Positions 48,785-61,299 of a stretch of 64,000 nt of DNA are shown in pieces. This DNA is from Liolophura sinensis (lineage: Eukaryota; Mollusca; Polyplacophora; Chitonida; Chitonidae): positions 57,516,237-57,580,236 of the forward strand of contig NC_088302.1 in the NCBI RefSeq assembly GCF_032854445.1, given 5' to 3'. Made by a program: the position numbers and the translations under genes. Within the stretch, counting starts at the first letter, position 1, and each line of letters opens with the position of its first letter. A model generated the notes under the pieces. That model was not told where the DNA came from. It ran no database searches and worked only from the letters and a program-made list of their open reading frames with translations.

Positions 48785-49230
48785 AGTGGTGTAAGCTGTT
48801 GACAGAACATGTGAGTGACACTGAACGTATACACACTTTTAGCCTGATGTAAGCTGTTGACAGCGCATGTGAGTGATACAAAGCGTGTACATACTTCTCC
48901 TAGCCCGAGATATGTTCTCCTGGAGTGATGTAAGCTATTGACAGAGCAAGTGAGCGACACTAATCGTATACAAACTTCTCCTAGCCTGATGTATTCTGAA
49001 GTGATGTAAGCTGTTGACAGGGCATGTGAGCGACACTAAGCGTATGCCTGTACACACTTCTCCTAGCCTGATATATTCCTCTAGCCTGATGTAAGGTGTT
49101 GACAGAGATGAGGGTGACACTGAGCGTATGCCTGTACACACTTCTCCTAGCCTGATATATTCCTCTAGCCTGATGTAAGGTGTTGACAGAGCATGTGGGT
49201 AACACTAAGCGTATACACCATTCTAACTTG
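48785..49230. repeat. About 60-bp minisatellite, about 7 copies
   Basis: The unit contains GATGTAAGCTGTTGACAG, GCATGTGAGTGACACTAA and ACACTTCTCCTAGCCTGA. Unit length varies because CTCTAGCCTGATGTA pieces are gained or lost. Long minus-strand frames are artefacts. Confidence 0.85.
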
Positions 49231-50330
49231 ATTATTCTCCTGTGCAGCAGAAAATTCAGCTACAATTATTAGGTTATTGGTCTAAGGAGATTTTAGTTAT
49301 TAAAGCGTCACTAGTATATAGCTGATGACAGGTGTTATGTTACTGTCAGTATATTGGCACAATTCTGTATAACTATCAACTGTAAGATTCACGTTCATGA
49401 ACACATCTTAGCGGGATGCCAATATACGTGCTTTTTTTGATACCGCTAATTTTAGACTTGGCTTATGTTGTATAAATTCTTTAAATCGCTCGTATTTGTT
49501 TCTACATATGTACGGTTCTTTAAAACGTGATTCCTGAAACAATTGTGTGATTTGAAATGCATATGGAACATTGACGGCATTCACAGCATGTCCCACATAG
49601 GGTTGAGTGATTAAAAATGGTTTACAGTTACATGTACATTATCAGAATTTCTCGCTGCTATAGCTGGTCAGTGTGAGCATCATTTCATCCATTATGTATT
49701 TACCCAGTAATTCCTCTGTGTTTTTATCCTTAACCGTCTAGTTGTCATCTTGCTTGGGGATATGCTCAAAGCAATAGAAAGAACAAGAATTAAAACGCCT
49801 GTGAAGTCCTAGCTTACGTTATTAGGCCTACTGCTATGTTGACAAGAGCAAGGGCCGCTTTTTAGCAGTGTTGACACATAATTTTCCAAGTGACATTAAA
49901 TCATTGAACTAATTGTGTCCATATGGGTAGGAATGTGGAGGATTGATGATGTATCCATGTGGTGATCGTATTGAACCGGGATACTTGGCCGTTCATATCC
50001 CGCAGACATCCTTGTACTTTTATTGTTGTTGTTGTTGTATAGGAGAAGGTTACACAAGTTGTGTTACACTTTTGCTTCCTCTACATGTTGTTATCTAAAA
50101 TATAACGTCAATATACCAACAGGTGTTCCTGTGTTATTTATTTCTGCTGTGTAGAGATCGAGCGCTGCTAATGGCAATACAAAATCGTTTATCTTGCGAA
50201 TACGAAACTGTGGCAATAGCTTTGGTTGGGCGCACCTGAACAGGTTTCCCGGACGCCCCTCGGCAGGTGCAAGGCTTCTCACATAAACCCGATCACCAGC
50301 AAAATATTCCCGAGTGCAGCATTAACATCA
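49231..50330. other. Mostly unique sequence, no supported gene
   Basis: A minus-strand frame at 50282-50091 (MRSLAPAEGRPGNLFRCAQ and so on) has a GDRVYVRSL-like start just upstream. That is faintly similar to the end of retrotransposon integrases, but too weak to call. Confidence 0.4.
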
Positions 50331-50344
50331 CGGAATGCAAGAAA

Positions 50345-51178
50345 GATGCCGCCATGAAGTGAAACACACGCTGTACACTACCCAGAACTCACTGCAGACC
50401 TCCCTGGTGAAGGCAGTGACAGGAGAGTTGTTGATACATACATACAGGATACATATAAACACTGTATACCCGCCAGAACTCCCTGCAGACCTCCCTGATA
50501 AAGGCAGTGATAGGACAGTTCACGATGAGGAAGGAGGACACATACACTGTACACCACCCAGAACTCCCAACAAACCTCCCTGGTGAAGGCAGTGACAGGA
50601 GAGTTGACGATAAGGAAGGACACAAACACTGTACACCACCCAGAATTCCCTGCAGACCTCCCTGGTGAAGGCAGTGACGGGAGAGTTGACGATGAGGAGG
50701 GAGGACACACACAGGGTACACCGCCCAGAACTCCCAACAAACCTCCCTGGTGAAGGCAGTGACAGGAGAGTTGACGATAAGGGAGGGCACAAACACTGTA
50801 CACCACCCAGAATTCCCTGCAGACCTTCCTGGTGAAGGCAGTGACGGGAGAATTGACGATAAGGAGGGAGGACACACACACTGTACACCACCCAGAACTC
50901 CCTGCAGACCTCCCGGGTGAAGGCAGTGACAGTAGAGTTGTTGATACATACATACAGGATACATACAAACACTGTCCACCAGCCAGAACTCCCTGGAGAC
51001 CTCCCTGGTGAAGGCAGTGACGGGAGAGTTGACAGTGGGGAAGGGCATAAACACTGTACACCACCCAGAACTACATGCAGACATCCTGGTGAAGCTATTG
51101 ACAGGGGAGTTGACGATGGGGAGGGAGGACACAAACACTGTACACCACCCAGAACTTCCAGCAAACCTCACTGGTGAA
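50345..51178. repeat. 82-bp minisatellite, left part
   Basis: About ten copies with GAAGGCAGTGACAGGAGAGT, TGACGATGAGGAAGGACAC, ACTGTACACCACCCAGAACT and CCCTGCAGACCTCCCTGGT. The same repeat resumes at 52607. Units vary at the GGAGGACACACA part. Open frames on both strands are period artefacts. Confidence 0.92.
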
Positions 51179-52606
51179 TATAAGCGTCATGTTCGACATT
51201 CGTATACCATTCGTAGTCAGTAAAGGTTGTTCCAAGTCGATAATCGCAAGATCCATTTCCAAAACAACGTTTAACACTACCTCCCAAAGACAAAGGTATG
51301 TAAGAAATTATACAAATAAGAAATAAAGCCGGTAACACACAAGAGAGAAGCGGTCATCGGTTTTCAATGATGCAGGGCAGACGGTTGATATTCCAGGCAT
51401 GAATTCCATATCAAAGTTCAAATTCGTAGACCATGAAGGAGTTCCAAGTCAAGTAACAATAAAACTAGGTATCTCAGTCGCGCTTTGATTGCAACTGTTC
51501 ATAAAGGCATCATGCAGATGTAATGGGCATGGCTGCCTTTACAGCCCCTAGCCCCAGGTTAAGCGGTATAAGATACAGTTCAAAAACGACGACCGTTACA
51601 GACCTTAACCGAACAGATTGTGATTAAGTAACGGACGATTACGTCTTTCCCGTTAATATGTAAGGATCTTATACTACAGGAGACGCCATCTATGATGTCA
51701 CACATGACATGCTGGTCTGTATAAGAGCTATCTACAAGACAGATGGTTACAGTCGGCAACCAGTGCCATCCGTGTTGTTGAATACCATGTACGCGATAGA
51801 TATGTAGTACATAAGGATAACAGCGCCGTCTTTGTGGTTGATCACGATGCAGATCGCCAGAGATTCTGAACGCTCTGTCCATACCTGTCAACGAGTGTTA
51901 TACTCATTGTAAAATTTGAGAAACTTAGAATGAAGGCGCTTGATGGAGTATCCTTGACAAACTAGTTTTTGAACTAACAACTTATGACGAAGATTAAAGT
52001 CATCACAATTTATGCAAGATCTGACAAATGCTACAAGGCGACATATGTATACGCCATATGCAGGATCCTTTGGTATATTGCTATCCAAAGAAGGATTATT
52101 TACAGTATCAAAATTGAAATTACCCCTTTTGTCGTCAAGGCGGCGTGAAAGGAGACCTTGTTCGTCTTTGTACAGATATAGACCCAAATAAGGTGTACCG
52201 TCAGGACTATCTGTTGTCTCCTTTAAATCCAATGAAGGCGGATAGATTTCCTTCACCGCTTCAGCAATATGGGGGTTATTTAACGCCAGTAGATCATCAA
52301 TATACCGCTTGATAAATGAAAAGGATCGAATTTTAAAGATATATTATAAAGACGATATTCTTTCAATAAGATCTTTGTGAGGAATTGTAGTACAGAGAGT
52401 AGAGAAATCCCATGTGGATACATCTTTGTACGGTATACGCATATGAGCATTCTTCTGTAAGACGTTTGGAGTTGTTAAGAATCCACATGCAGTTGACACC
52501 CGAATTTTTTGTTATGGCACAATAATACTTGTTCCAAAATGACTACTTCTTGTAACGCTCTCGTAAGTAGAGTTGACCAGAGTTTGGTGGTACAACAGTA
52601 CAGCTG
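51179..52606 (-). mobile_element. Retroelement-derived insertion within a minisatellite
   Basis: The 82-bp array stops near 51178 and resumes near 52607. The roughly 1.4 kb between is unrelated and holds the RT fragment. The simplest reading is an insertion (or capture) that split an older array. No target duplication or poly-A tail was found, so the ends are approximate. Confidence 0.6.
51890..52570 (-). pseudogene. Broken reverse-transcriptase fragment of a retroelement
   Basis: Read on the minus strand, the fragment shows in order: an SGVNCMWILNNSK-like stretch (about 52520-52450); a TWDFSTLCTTIPHKDLIE stretch followed by a stop (about 52410-52350); the catalytic RYIDDLLALNN motif (YIDD at 52304-52293); then an open 122-codon part with PYLGLYLYK, DKRGNFNFD, SNIPKDPAYGVYICRLV and FLKFYNEY. 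This is the palm-to-thumb part of an animal retroelement RT. The reading frame changes at least twice and a stop interrupts it, so it is dead. The lineage is uncertain to me (Penelope-like is one possibility). No endonuclease or long terminal repeat is seen. Confidence 0.78.
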
Positions 52607-53170
52607 ACGATGAGGAAGGACACAAACACTGTACACCACCCAGAACCTCCTGCAGACCTCCCTGATAAAGGCAGTGACAGGACAGTTGACTATGAGGAAG
52701 GGCATAAACACTGTAAACGTCCAGAATTCCCTGCAGACGTCCCAGGTGAAAGCAGTGACAGTAGAGTAGATGATGAGGAAGGACACAAATACTGTACACC
52801 ACCCAGACCTCCCTGGTGAAGGCAGTGACAGGAGAGTTGACGATGAGGAAGGATACAAACACTGTACACCACCCAGGACTCCCTGCAGACCTCCCTGGTG
52901 AAGGCAGTGACAGGAGAGTTGACGATGAGGAAGGATACAAACACTTTCACCACCCAGAATTCCCTGCAGACCACCCTGGTGAAGGCAGTGACAGGAGAGT
53001 TGACGATGAGGAAGGAGGACACATACACTGTACACCACCCAGAACTCCCAACAAACCTCCCTGGTGAAGGCACTGACAGGAGAGTTGACGATAAGGAAGG
53101 ATACAAACACTGTACACCACCCAGAACTCCCTGCAGACCTCCCTGGTGAAGGCAGTGAGAGATGAGAATG
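52607..53170. repeat. 82-bp minisatellite, right part
   Basis: About seven further copies of the same unit as 50345-51178 (GACGATGAGGAAGGACACAA, CACTGTACACCACCCAGAA, GACCTCCCTGGTGAAGGC), in the same orientation. Confidence 0.9.
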
Positions 53171-54018
53171 AGGAAGGAGGACACATTTACAGACCTGAGT
53201 CAGGTGATCATGCAACACTTTATGGCATTAACACTTTGACAGCAAACTCGAGGAATGGTTGATACCTTGCCCTATATGAGGCTTATTGACACCATAGATT
53301 TACATAGTCTATCACTCCGTAACAATGTAACAAGTTTACGAACATAGGCCTACGGGTCACGGTATACACATCTATACAAAGTACATATATTAAACTGTTA
53401 AATGTCTAAAACACACACCCAAATGCTGGCTCTGACATTCTCTTACAGAGAGGTTATCTGCTGCCATGACTGTCAACCACCCACGTAGTATGTACGATAT
53501 ATTGTATATGTGTCTAGATCCAAACCTGGGACCCAGTTTGAAGTACAATGCACATATGAATAGAGAGTAGGAAACAGTGATAGTGAAAGTGAATGTTCCC
53601 TCCTGAATAAATAAATCTGTCCCCACTGTTCTATTTTGTCAAATAGCTAGCTACTCAAGTACATGTACCTCTCCATATGGAGTACAATTTACCATAAATT
53701 GCCAGAGTTCTATGTTGTCAAATTGCTAGCAGGTCAAGAGTACATGTACCAATGAATATAGAGTACAATTTACCATATATTGCCTCTAATACCATTTCTG
53801 GGTTACGCCTACATTTAAGTGTTTTTTTTACAAATTACCATTTTCTTATCACAATATGACAGATTACCATTTGATTGTTGTTTATTGCCATACTACCATT
53901 ATATTTATTTATTTATTTATTTGATTGGTGTTTTACGCCATACTCTACATTTTCAATATAAAATGTCATTTTGCAACATACCCATACCTATGGGATGTCA
54001 TTTGACCTCATTACAGGT
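53171..54018. other. Non-coding sequence with a twofold duplication and a SINE fragment
   Basis: A direct duplication of about 80 bp (TGTCAAATAGCTAGC and GAGTACAATTTACCATA) lies at 53635-53785. A SINE 3'-end fragment on the minus strand lies at 53903-53948 (TATTTATTTGATTGGTGTTT, then TACGCCATACTC). I see no gene. Confidence 0.6.
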
Positions 54019-54538
54019 TTAAAGGAGACGAAAATTTAAATATCAATCAAATACCATTGAAAAGAGTATGCTTTTCCTCGCAGGTGCATGCCATAAAAAA
54101 TATCTAATATGTACCTCAAGTTGATAAATTATAAATGAAGTCAGCGCCAAAATCCACTGTGGGTGACTCCATTTTGTCTAAAGAACTAGTTTTCTGTGTT
54201 AGGAGGAGAACTGCCGTCGGAAACCCCCGAAGTGCAGTTCGTCCATTTCCAGTAGAACTCTTCTTCCTCAAGGTAGCGAACAGTGCAGTTCGTTTTCCGC
54301 TTGACGATCGGAAAAACAGGAATGTTGGACATATGTTCCGAGTTTACACGAACAAGCCGGCAGTTTTAACGAATCTCACTGGCTGAGACGCAACACACCC
54401 CCAGCATGAATTACAGGGATGGAGGATGCGACGGACTCACGATTTATGCCAGCTTTGCCGTTTTCAAGCTTTATGGCGAGGAAAAATCGCAAAATTATGC
54501 AGTACCATCAGATGTTTTTAAGTTTTCTTCTCCTTTAA
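54019..54538. mobile_element. MITE-like element flanked by TTAA
   Basis: The ends are inverted repeats: TTAAAGGAGACGAAAATTTAA on the left (54019, written here to 20 bases as TTAAAGGAGACGAAAATTTA) and the complement of TTAAAGGAGAAGAAAACTTA on the right. TTAA sits at both edges (54019-54022 and 54535-54538), and the arms keep weaker similarity for about 70 bp (TTTTCCTCGC shared). TTAA targets are typical of piggyBac-type elements, but the AGGAGA tip is not the usual piggyBac tip. The interior open frames (54135-54386, 54406-54618) match no transposase I know. Confidence 0.6.
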
Positions 54539-54789
54539 TTGATGTTACTACGTCAGATTATCACTTTGAAGTGACCTCTTTCTGTCAGATAATGGTGATG
54601 TGGCAAAAAGCAAGTTAATTATTGTGGCTAGATCTGGCAGGGAAACAGAGAGGAAATATTCACGGACAAAGAGGCTTATGACAAACACAAGTGTTCATGG
54701 CCCATTTTCATTTTCACAAGGACTAAACTATCATGTTGAAAATAACACAACTATTACTTAATTAGTAAACATGAACACTGTACCTGCAG

Positions 54790-55668
54790 ACACAAAGTCA
54801 TCTCTATCCTCATTCAGAACTGGGTGACAAGTTTACAGCACTTTACTAGCAGGATAATGACATGCAGACACAAAGTCATCTCTATCCTCATTCAGAACTG
54901 GGTGACAAGTTTACAGTACTTTACTAGGAGGATAATGACATGCTGACACAAAGTCATCTCTATGCTCGTTTAGGTCAGGGTGATATGTTTACAGCACTTT
55001 ACTAGGAGGATAATGACATGCTGACACAAAGTCATCTCTATCCTCATTTAGGTCTGGGTGATATGTGTACAGCACTTATCTGGGAGGATAATTAAGTAAA
55101 CATAAACACTGTACCTGCAGACACAAAGTCATCTCTATGCTCATTCAGATCTCAGTGACAAGTTTACAGCACTTTACTAGCAGGATAATGACATGCAGAC
55201 ACAAAGTCATCTCTATCCTCATTTAGGTCTGGGTGATATGTGTACAGCACTTATCTGGGAGGATAATGACATGCAGACACAAAGTCATCTCCATGCTCAT
55301 TTAGGTCAGGGTGATATGTTTACAGCACTTATCTGGGAGGATAATGACATGCAGACACAAAGTCATCTCTATCCTCATTCAGAACTGGGTGACAAGTTTA
55401 CAGCACTTTACTAGCAGGATAATGACATGCTGACACAAAGTCATCTCTATCCTCATTTAGGTCTGGGTGATATGTGTACAGCACTTATCTGGGAGGATAA
55501 TTAAGTAAACATAAACACTGTACCTGCAGACACAAAGTCATCTCTATCTTCATTCAGAACTGGGTGACAAGTTACAGCACTTTACTAGGAGGATAATGAC
55601 ATGCTGACATAAAGTCATCTCTATCCTCATTCAGATCTCAGTAACAAGTTTACAGCACTTATCTGGGA
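54790..55668. repeat. 78-bp minisatellite, about 11 copies
   Basis: The unit contains GACACAAAGTCATCTCTATC, CTCATTCAGAACTGGGTGAC and GTTTACAGCACTTTACTAG. Some units have TTTAGGTCTGGGTGATATG instead, and some an extra TAAGTAAACATAAACACTG. It ends abruptly at the transposase fragment. Confidence 0.92.
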
Positions 55669-56935
55669 GGATATGCTGGTGTTGCCCAGGCTGAACTTTC
55701 GTGATCACTTCCTGAACGGGGCTCCACCCGATGCAATTGTAGGGGCAACTAGATCTGGTTGGATGAATGAGGAGCTCTATTCGGAGTATATGAAACACTT
55801 CATACATCACATTCGTTGTACGAAAGAGTGCCCAGTTTTGTTGATTCTTGACAATGTGGAGTCGCACATTTCTTTAGAGGCTATTGATTAAGAGAGAGAA
55901 AATGGTGCAGTGATGGTAACTTTACCTCCTCACACATCTCACCATCTCCAACCCCTAGACCGCTGTGTTTATGGGCCCTTCAAAACTGCATACAACCTTG
56001 CAATAGACAGCAACCATTTATGATTTACCATCCACCATAACAGAGGCCCATGTTAATGCAAAGACATAGAAACTATCTATCTGGTTCTGCTCAACAGGGA
56101 TATATCCCTTTAACGGACACTTTTCAGAGAAACAGATTTTGCTTCTTCCTCACTGACGGATCACGTCCAGATCTGATGGCTAGACACGAAAGTGAGCCGT
56201 TGACACAAAACCGTGCAGTGATAAATGAAGATGGGGCTGCAGAAGAGCACAATAATGCCCCCTTGTCCTGATGAAAATATTTCTGCAGCAGCACAAATAC
56301 CATCTACATCAACTTCTGGTCTGGACAGTCCTTTAGCATCACCTGCAGCCTTTCATTCTGGCGCCCTAGCTAGATGTGTATCACCATCGGACATTCTGCC
56401 ATTCCTGAAAGCACAAGCCACAAAATCTAAAGGGGGACAAAACAAAGGATCGACAAAAATCTTGACTAATACACCTGTGCAAAACTGAAACAAGGCAAAA
56501 TCTCTCTCCAAACCGTCTTGCAAAACAACTAAAAAGCCTTTTTGCAAAAAATGAGGAGCACTCAGGTTGTAGAGGACGATACTAGAGGAAGAAATGCATC
56601 TCATAGACACAGACCATGACCTTGAGTTGGACAATGAAACAAATGAAGGTGACTTTGTAGTTGTCAAGTTGAGAGGGGGTAGAGGAAGGAGTTGCATTTC
56701 ATTCCAAGAGTAGATGTCTCTTCTGATAAACTAGGGGGTGTGCTCCTCAAGTTTCAAGTCTACTTCATACAGCTGATGACAAGCCAACATTTTTGATAGA
56801 CCAGGAAGACAAAGCATCATTTCCTAGAGAGGATGTTGTTAAAAAGCTACCCACAAGTATCATACAATCTGGCTCTTTGTGCAAGTCAAACCAACAGGTA
56901 TTTCCCTGCATATTTAACCAAGAGGGAACTTAAGA
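55668..56935 (+). pseudogene. Broken Tigger/Jerky-type (pogo-like DDE) transposase
   Basis: In frame 1 the text reads LPRLNFRDHFLNGAPPDA, then SGWMNEELYSEYMKHFI, then PVLLILDNVESHISLEAI, where the LDN motif carries the second catalytic Asp. An in-frame stop follows, and then LPPHTSHHLQPLDRCVYGPF in the same frame. A later frame has SPSDILPFLKAQATK and ILTNTPVQN, typical of the C-terminal part of Jerky/Tigger proteins, then EGDFVVVKL and FPREDVVKKLP. The DNA-binding domain and the first catalytic Asp are missing at the 5' side, where the element abuts the 78-bp array. Several stops and frameshifts show it is inactive. AATAAA at 57045 could be its old polyadenylation signal. Confidence 0.82.
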
Positions 56936-57065
56936 GTTAAACTATAGACATAGGATGGAACCTTATAAATGAGCCAGCAAACCATTTTTTGAATCTCTTG
57001 TAACAATTTTATGCTCAACCTTTGCAAGAAGCTGTTTTTTCTGTAATAAAATATTAAATGTTTTT

Positions 57066-57915
57066 GTTTGTTATGCATTGGTTCATCTTACCCCACTGAC
57101 TTGGTCATCTTACCCCACTGAGTGGATCATCTTACCCCACTGACTGGGTCATCTTACCCCACTGACTTGGTCATCTTACCCCACTGAGTGGATCATCTTA
57201 CCCCACAGAGTGGATCATCTTACCCAACTGACTTGGTCATCTTACCCCACTGAGTGGATCATCTTATCCCACTGACTGGACCATCTTACCCCACTGACTG
57301 GGTCATCCTACCCCACTGACTTGGTCATCTTACCCCACTGAGTGGATCATCTTACCCCACTGACTGGGTCATCTTACCCCACTGAGTGGATCATCTTACC
57401 CCACTGACTGGATCATCTTACCCCACTGACTGGGTCATCTTACCCCACTGAGTGGATCATCTTACCCCACTGACTGGGTCATCTTACCCCACTGAGTGGA
57501 TCATCTTACCCCACTGACTTGGTCATCTTATCCCACTGAGTGGATGATCTTACCCCACTGACTGGGTCATCTTATCCCACTGAGTGGATCATCTTACCCC
57601 ACTGACTGGGTCATCTTACCCCACTGAGTGGGTCATCTTACCTCACTGACTGGGTCATCTTACCCCACTGAGTGGATCATCTTACCCCACTGAGTGGATC
57701 ATCTTACCCCACTGACTGGGTCATCTTACCCCACTGAGTGGATCATCTTACCCCACTGACTGGGTCATCTTATCCCACTGAGTGGATCATCTTACCCCAC
57801 TGACTTGGTCATCTTATCCCACTGAGTGGATCACCTTACCCCACTGACTGGGTCATCTTACCCCACTGACTGGATCATCTTAACCCACTGACTGGATCAT
57901 CTACCCCACTTAAGG
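57066..57915. repeat. 22-bp minisatellite, about 38 copies
   Basis: The unit is TCATCTTACCCCACTGACTG plus GG, with variants ACTTGG, AGTGGA and ACTGGG that alternate in no fixed order. Near-perfect conservation and uninterrupted spacing suggest recent expansion. Confidence 0.95.
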
Positions 57916-58084
57916 GGTAAGATGACACAGGTGAAACACGTTTTATAATCTTCAAACACATAATGTCCTTTCACCTAGTCAAGCTTGACAATGTATTCAT
58001 CTATAGATGAATAATGTTTAAAAGAGACAGTAGTTTTCAAACATGTATTTAATACACAGGTTTTGAAATGTAAAAAGTGTTTCA

Positions 58085-58490
58085 TCTTGTATGTCATACA
58101 CATTCACTAGACAGGTGTGTCATACACATCCACTAGACAGGTGTGTCACACATCTACCTTACAGGTATGTCATACACATCCACCAGACAGGTGTGTCATA
58201 TACGTGTACCATACAGGTATGTCATACACATCCACCAGACAGGTGTGTCATATACGTGTACCATACAGGTGTGTCATACACATCCACTAGACAGGTGTGT
58301 CATACACATCCACCAGACAGGTGTGTCACACACATCCATCAGACAGGTGTGTCATACACATCTACCTTACATGCATGTTATACATATCTTCCAGACAGGT
58401 GTGTCATACATATCCACCAGACAGGTGTGTCATACACATCCACCAGACAGGTGTGTCATACACATCCACCAGACAGGTCTGTAATCCTTA
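58085..58490. repeat. 26-bp minisatellite, about 15 copies
   Basis: The unit is TCATACACATCCACCAGACA followed by GGTGTG, with variants TACGTGTACCATACAGG and ATCTACCTTACAGG. Since 26 x 3 = 78, all frames stay open for long stretches; none is a gene. Confidence 0.94.
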
Positions 58491-59061
58491 TCCATTTCTG
58501 CAATCTGGTGAGTGTCAGTTTAGTGACACGGCTTCACCTTACCTAAGTGCACTAGACCAAAACGTCTCTGTATACATGTACATAGCACATTGAAATAATG
58601 AGGTACCAGAAAACAGTACCTGTAACATTCCATTCCAGAAGTATGAAGAATTCATACAAAGATAAGTGAGAGAGACTCAAAGTAGTCGAGTAGCCTACAG
58701 TTTTATGTACACGTAAAACAACTCATACAAATCAACACAAACAAAACCTTAGAAAAGTACACATTTTCAGCATAAAAACTATATTGTCTTTGTAAGACTA
58801 GTTTATATTTTGCTGAAATAGAAATGACTTTAAAGATTTCCAGAACAATGATTAATGTATGAGAATGTCCATGAAATTTCCATGACAAATGATAAATTTG
58901 TAAAAATAATAACTGGAACAAGGGAAACAAATCTACAGACTGGATAAAGACTCCTTCTCCAGGTTGCTGAGGATTTCCCCCACTGTATCACAGAATGAAG
59001 ATTGAACCTGACCAATCAGGTAGGACTGGTATATAACCTGGTCAGCCAATCAAAGAATCTG
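58491..59061 (-). other. Probable 3' UTR/flank of the minus-strand gene
   Basis: This lies directly downstream of the stop codon at 59064-59062 on the minus strand. It is AT-rich. I did not find a canonical AATAAA in minus-strand orientation that I would commit to, and I see no other gene. Confidence 0.4.
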
Positions 59062-59242
59062 TTAGAAGCTATCCAAGTCGAGGCGGGATGGCTGAAGGTG
59101 TTGGTGGTTGTGATCAGCTGACAGAGAGGTGACAGGGGAGGCCATAGATGATTGGGACTTAAGTCGAAGCACAGGACTAGAGGCTGTATCTTGGGTGTCA
59201 ATCACAGCTGTTCTGGAGCGGGCCCGTGCAGGAGTTGGCCAA
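59062..59242 (-). CDS. Terminal coding exon of a minus-strand gene (Ser-rich C-terminus)
   Basis: The acceptor TTTTTACAG lies just upstream (AG at 59244-59243). The first base completes a codon begun in the exon at 62073 (AG|T, Ser). Then 59 residues follow: WPTPARARSRTAVIDTQ, then a Ser/Leu-rich stretch ending PSRLDLDSF and TAA. This looks like a disordered tail. Phase agreement with the upstream exon, a clean polypyrimidine acceptor and coding-like composition support it. The function is unknown. Confidence 0.62.
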
Positions 59243-60821
59243 CTGTAAAAATGAAAACAAAACAGATGTTCAACTGATGTAAGAAAAGAAATAGCCTGTA
59301 CCCTTTCCAAAGTAAAGTCACACACATTATGCGATTAAGATAAAATAGGAAATGGCAAATACAGAGCTTACCCAATACAATTCTGGTGTGGAGGTAAGAC
59401 AGGGTTTGTACAGGTATATGAAAATGAAATTCAAGGAGTTTTCCAGGAGTTTTTTGTCATTTTCAAGACCAGTTTAAACATACCATGGTGCAAATTATAG
59501 ACTGCATTTTAAGTCTGAATTACAGATGCTTTAATTTGCATGCACGTATATTGAATAGTATGCTTGGTTTTGCAAGAAATATCTGCCCCTCACCTATGTA
59601 ATGTGACACTTTCTTTGACCCAGCCTTGGCTCAGTCAAATAATGAACACCATACAGTATATCATTATGCAGGGCTTCCACTGGGTCAGTATTTTTTTTTA
59701 AGCCAGTCGCTTTATCCACTCATCAGATTTTGTAGTAAATACTATTTTTCTTTAGCCATACTTCCTTAGCGACCATGACCCTTGTACGTCTCCTGTAATC
59801 CGATTTTATCTGTCTTGGTGTAGCTGCTAGAATCAGTTTGGTCTCTTCCAGCTATATCTGGAGTTTATCAAACGTTACATTTAGAAGAATTGCCCTCAAA
59901 ATAATGGACCAATGCTTGGCAGCATATTTTTGTTTTTTGAAAAAAAAAATCAACCCTTTTTTCAACCAATCTGTAGGATCCTGGTACAATGTACTTTCTT
60001 CTATCAGAAAAATTTGTTACGAAATTAATTTGAAAATTCAGTTTATATAAATGCAACATTATGATCAGTACATTGGAGTAACACAGTCTGATAGGAGAAA
60101 AACAGACGGCGTACACATTTAGTTAACGGCACATATTCTGAAACATTTAATTTACTTTGGATCCCAAAAAAATAATTTATTAAGTGGAAAAGGTCAAATT
60201 TTTCATGGGAGGTAACTTCATTTACAGGTGTAACTTTACCTTGATTTATTTCCCTTGACAATATTTTTTTTTTCCACAATTGGCGATGAAAGGCATCCTC
60301 CAAAATGCCATGATTCTCATTCGTTATTTAACAAAAATGATTTCAAGCGTTATTTAATGTAGGTCCACTTGCAACAATGCTGAACCCCCTTTGTAGATTT
60401 CTGTCAAGTAATCATCATACAACTGTGTTGTTGTTTTGCCGAGATGAGGCCGTTTGAAATGAAAGTAAGTGGATTATTTTCATAAGAAAAATTGCGAAAA
60501 TCTGCAAAATTTGTTGCCAAAAACATTCGCATATTTTCAAATTTTATCGTTACTTCAAAAAAATTGTTATAAATTTGCGACAATGGTGAGTGCCAGCAGA
60601 AGCCCTGATTATGGGAGAATGATCAGTGAGTTCCCGATATACAGACTCAGCGGTCAGCAGACAATATTTCAGTTCAGGACAAACTAAGATTTTCAAGGAG
60701 TTTCCAGGAGTATTTGTCTCTTTTAAGGACTTTCAAGTACCTGAAAATGAAATTGTATTTTTCAAGGAGTTTCAAGGACTGTGCGCATCCTGTAAGATGA
60801 TTGGATTGGCCCAGGGTTTCT

Positions 60822-60945
60822 GGGTTTCCATGGGTTTCCCCCGGGCTCTGCCCGCTTCCCTCCCACCATAATGCTGGCTGCCGTTGTAAAAGTAAAATAT
60901 TTCTCTGCATGGCGTAAAACACCAAACAACTAAATAAATAAAAAA
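60822..60945 (+). mobile_element. SINE 3'-end fragment with poly-AAATAAAT tail
   Basis: CCCGCTTCCCTCCCACCATA, TGGCTGCCGTTGTAAAAGTA and GGCGTAAAACACCAAACAAC, then TAAATAAATAAAAAA. It is the same family as 41664-42010, in plus orientation and without the head. Confidence 0.72.
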
Positions 60946-61299
60946 ATGTATTGGCCTGATTATATAAAACCCTATATGAGAGCAGACAGGCATATATATT
61001 AACAAACACACCCCTTCACAAAAGTCTGCATAGATTAGGATTTTTTACAGAAATAAACCTGCCAGAATGGTCATTACTTTCCTCTACATGTATGCAAATG
61101 ATTTATTTATTTAGTAGTAGTATAATGGAGTGAGAGCTAACAGAGCTAACTCAAACTGAGATTCATCTTATTAAGTTACCTGTTGTAAAAATCAATCAAT
61201 CAATCAATCAATCAATCCACTACCATGCGCTTGCTCTATTTGTGGATAACTCATTATCAATGCCTACATGTATGTGAGGTCGAAAGTCTGATGGGGTGT

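Noticed and set aside
50091-50282. Retrotransposon integrase end (GDRVYVRSL-like)
   Set aside because: The similarity is limited to a few residues, without neighbouring integrase or RT sequence in the same frame.
50378-53218. Overlapping minus-strand frames rich in VNSPVTAFTREVC-like text
   Set aside because: Several frames are open simultaneously over the 82-bp minisatellite; this is repeat-driven, not a gene.
57066-58490. CRISPR-like appearance of short regular repeats
   Set aside because: Units are directly adjacent without unique spacers, and the window is clearly animal DNA.
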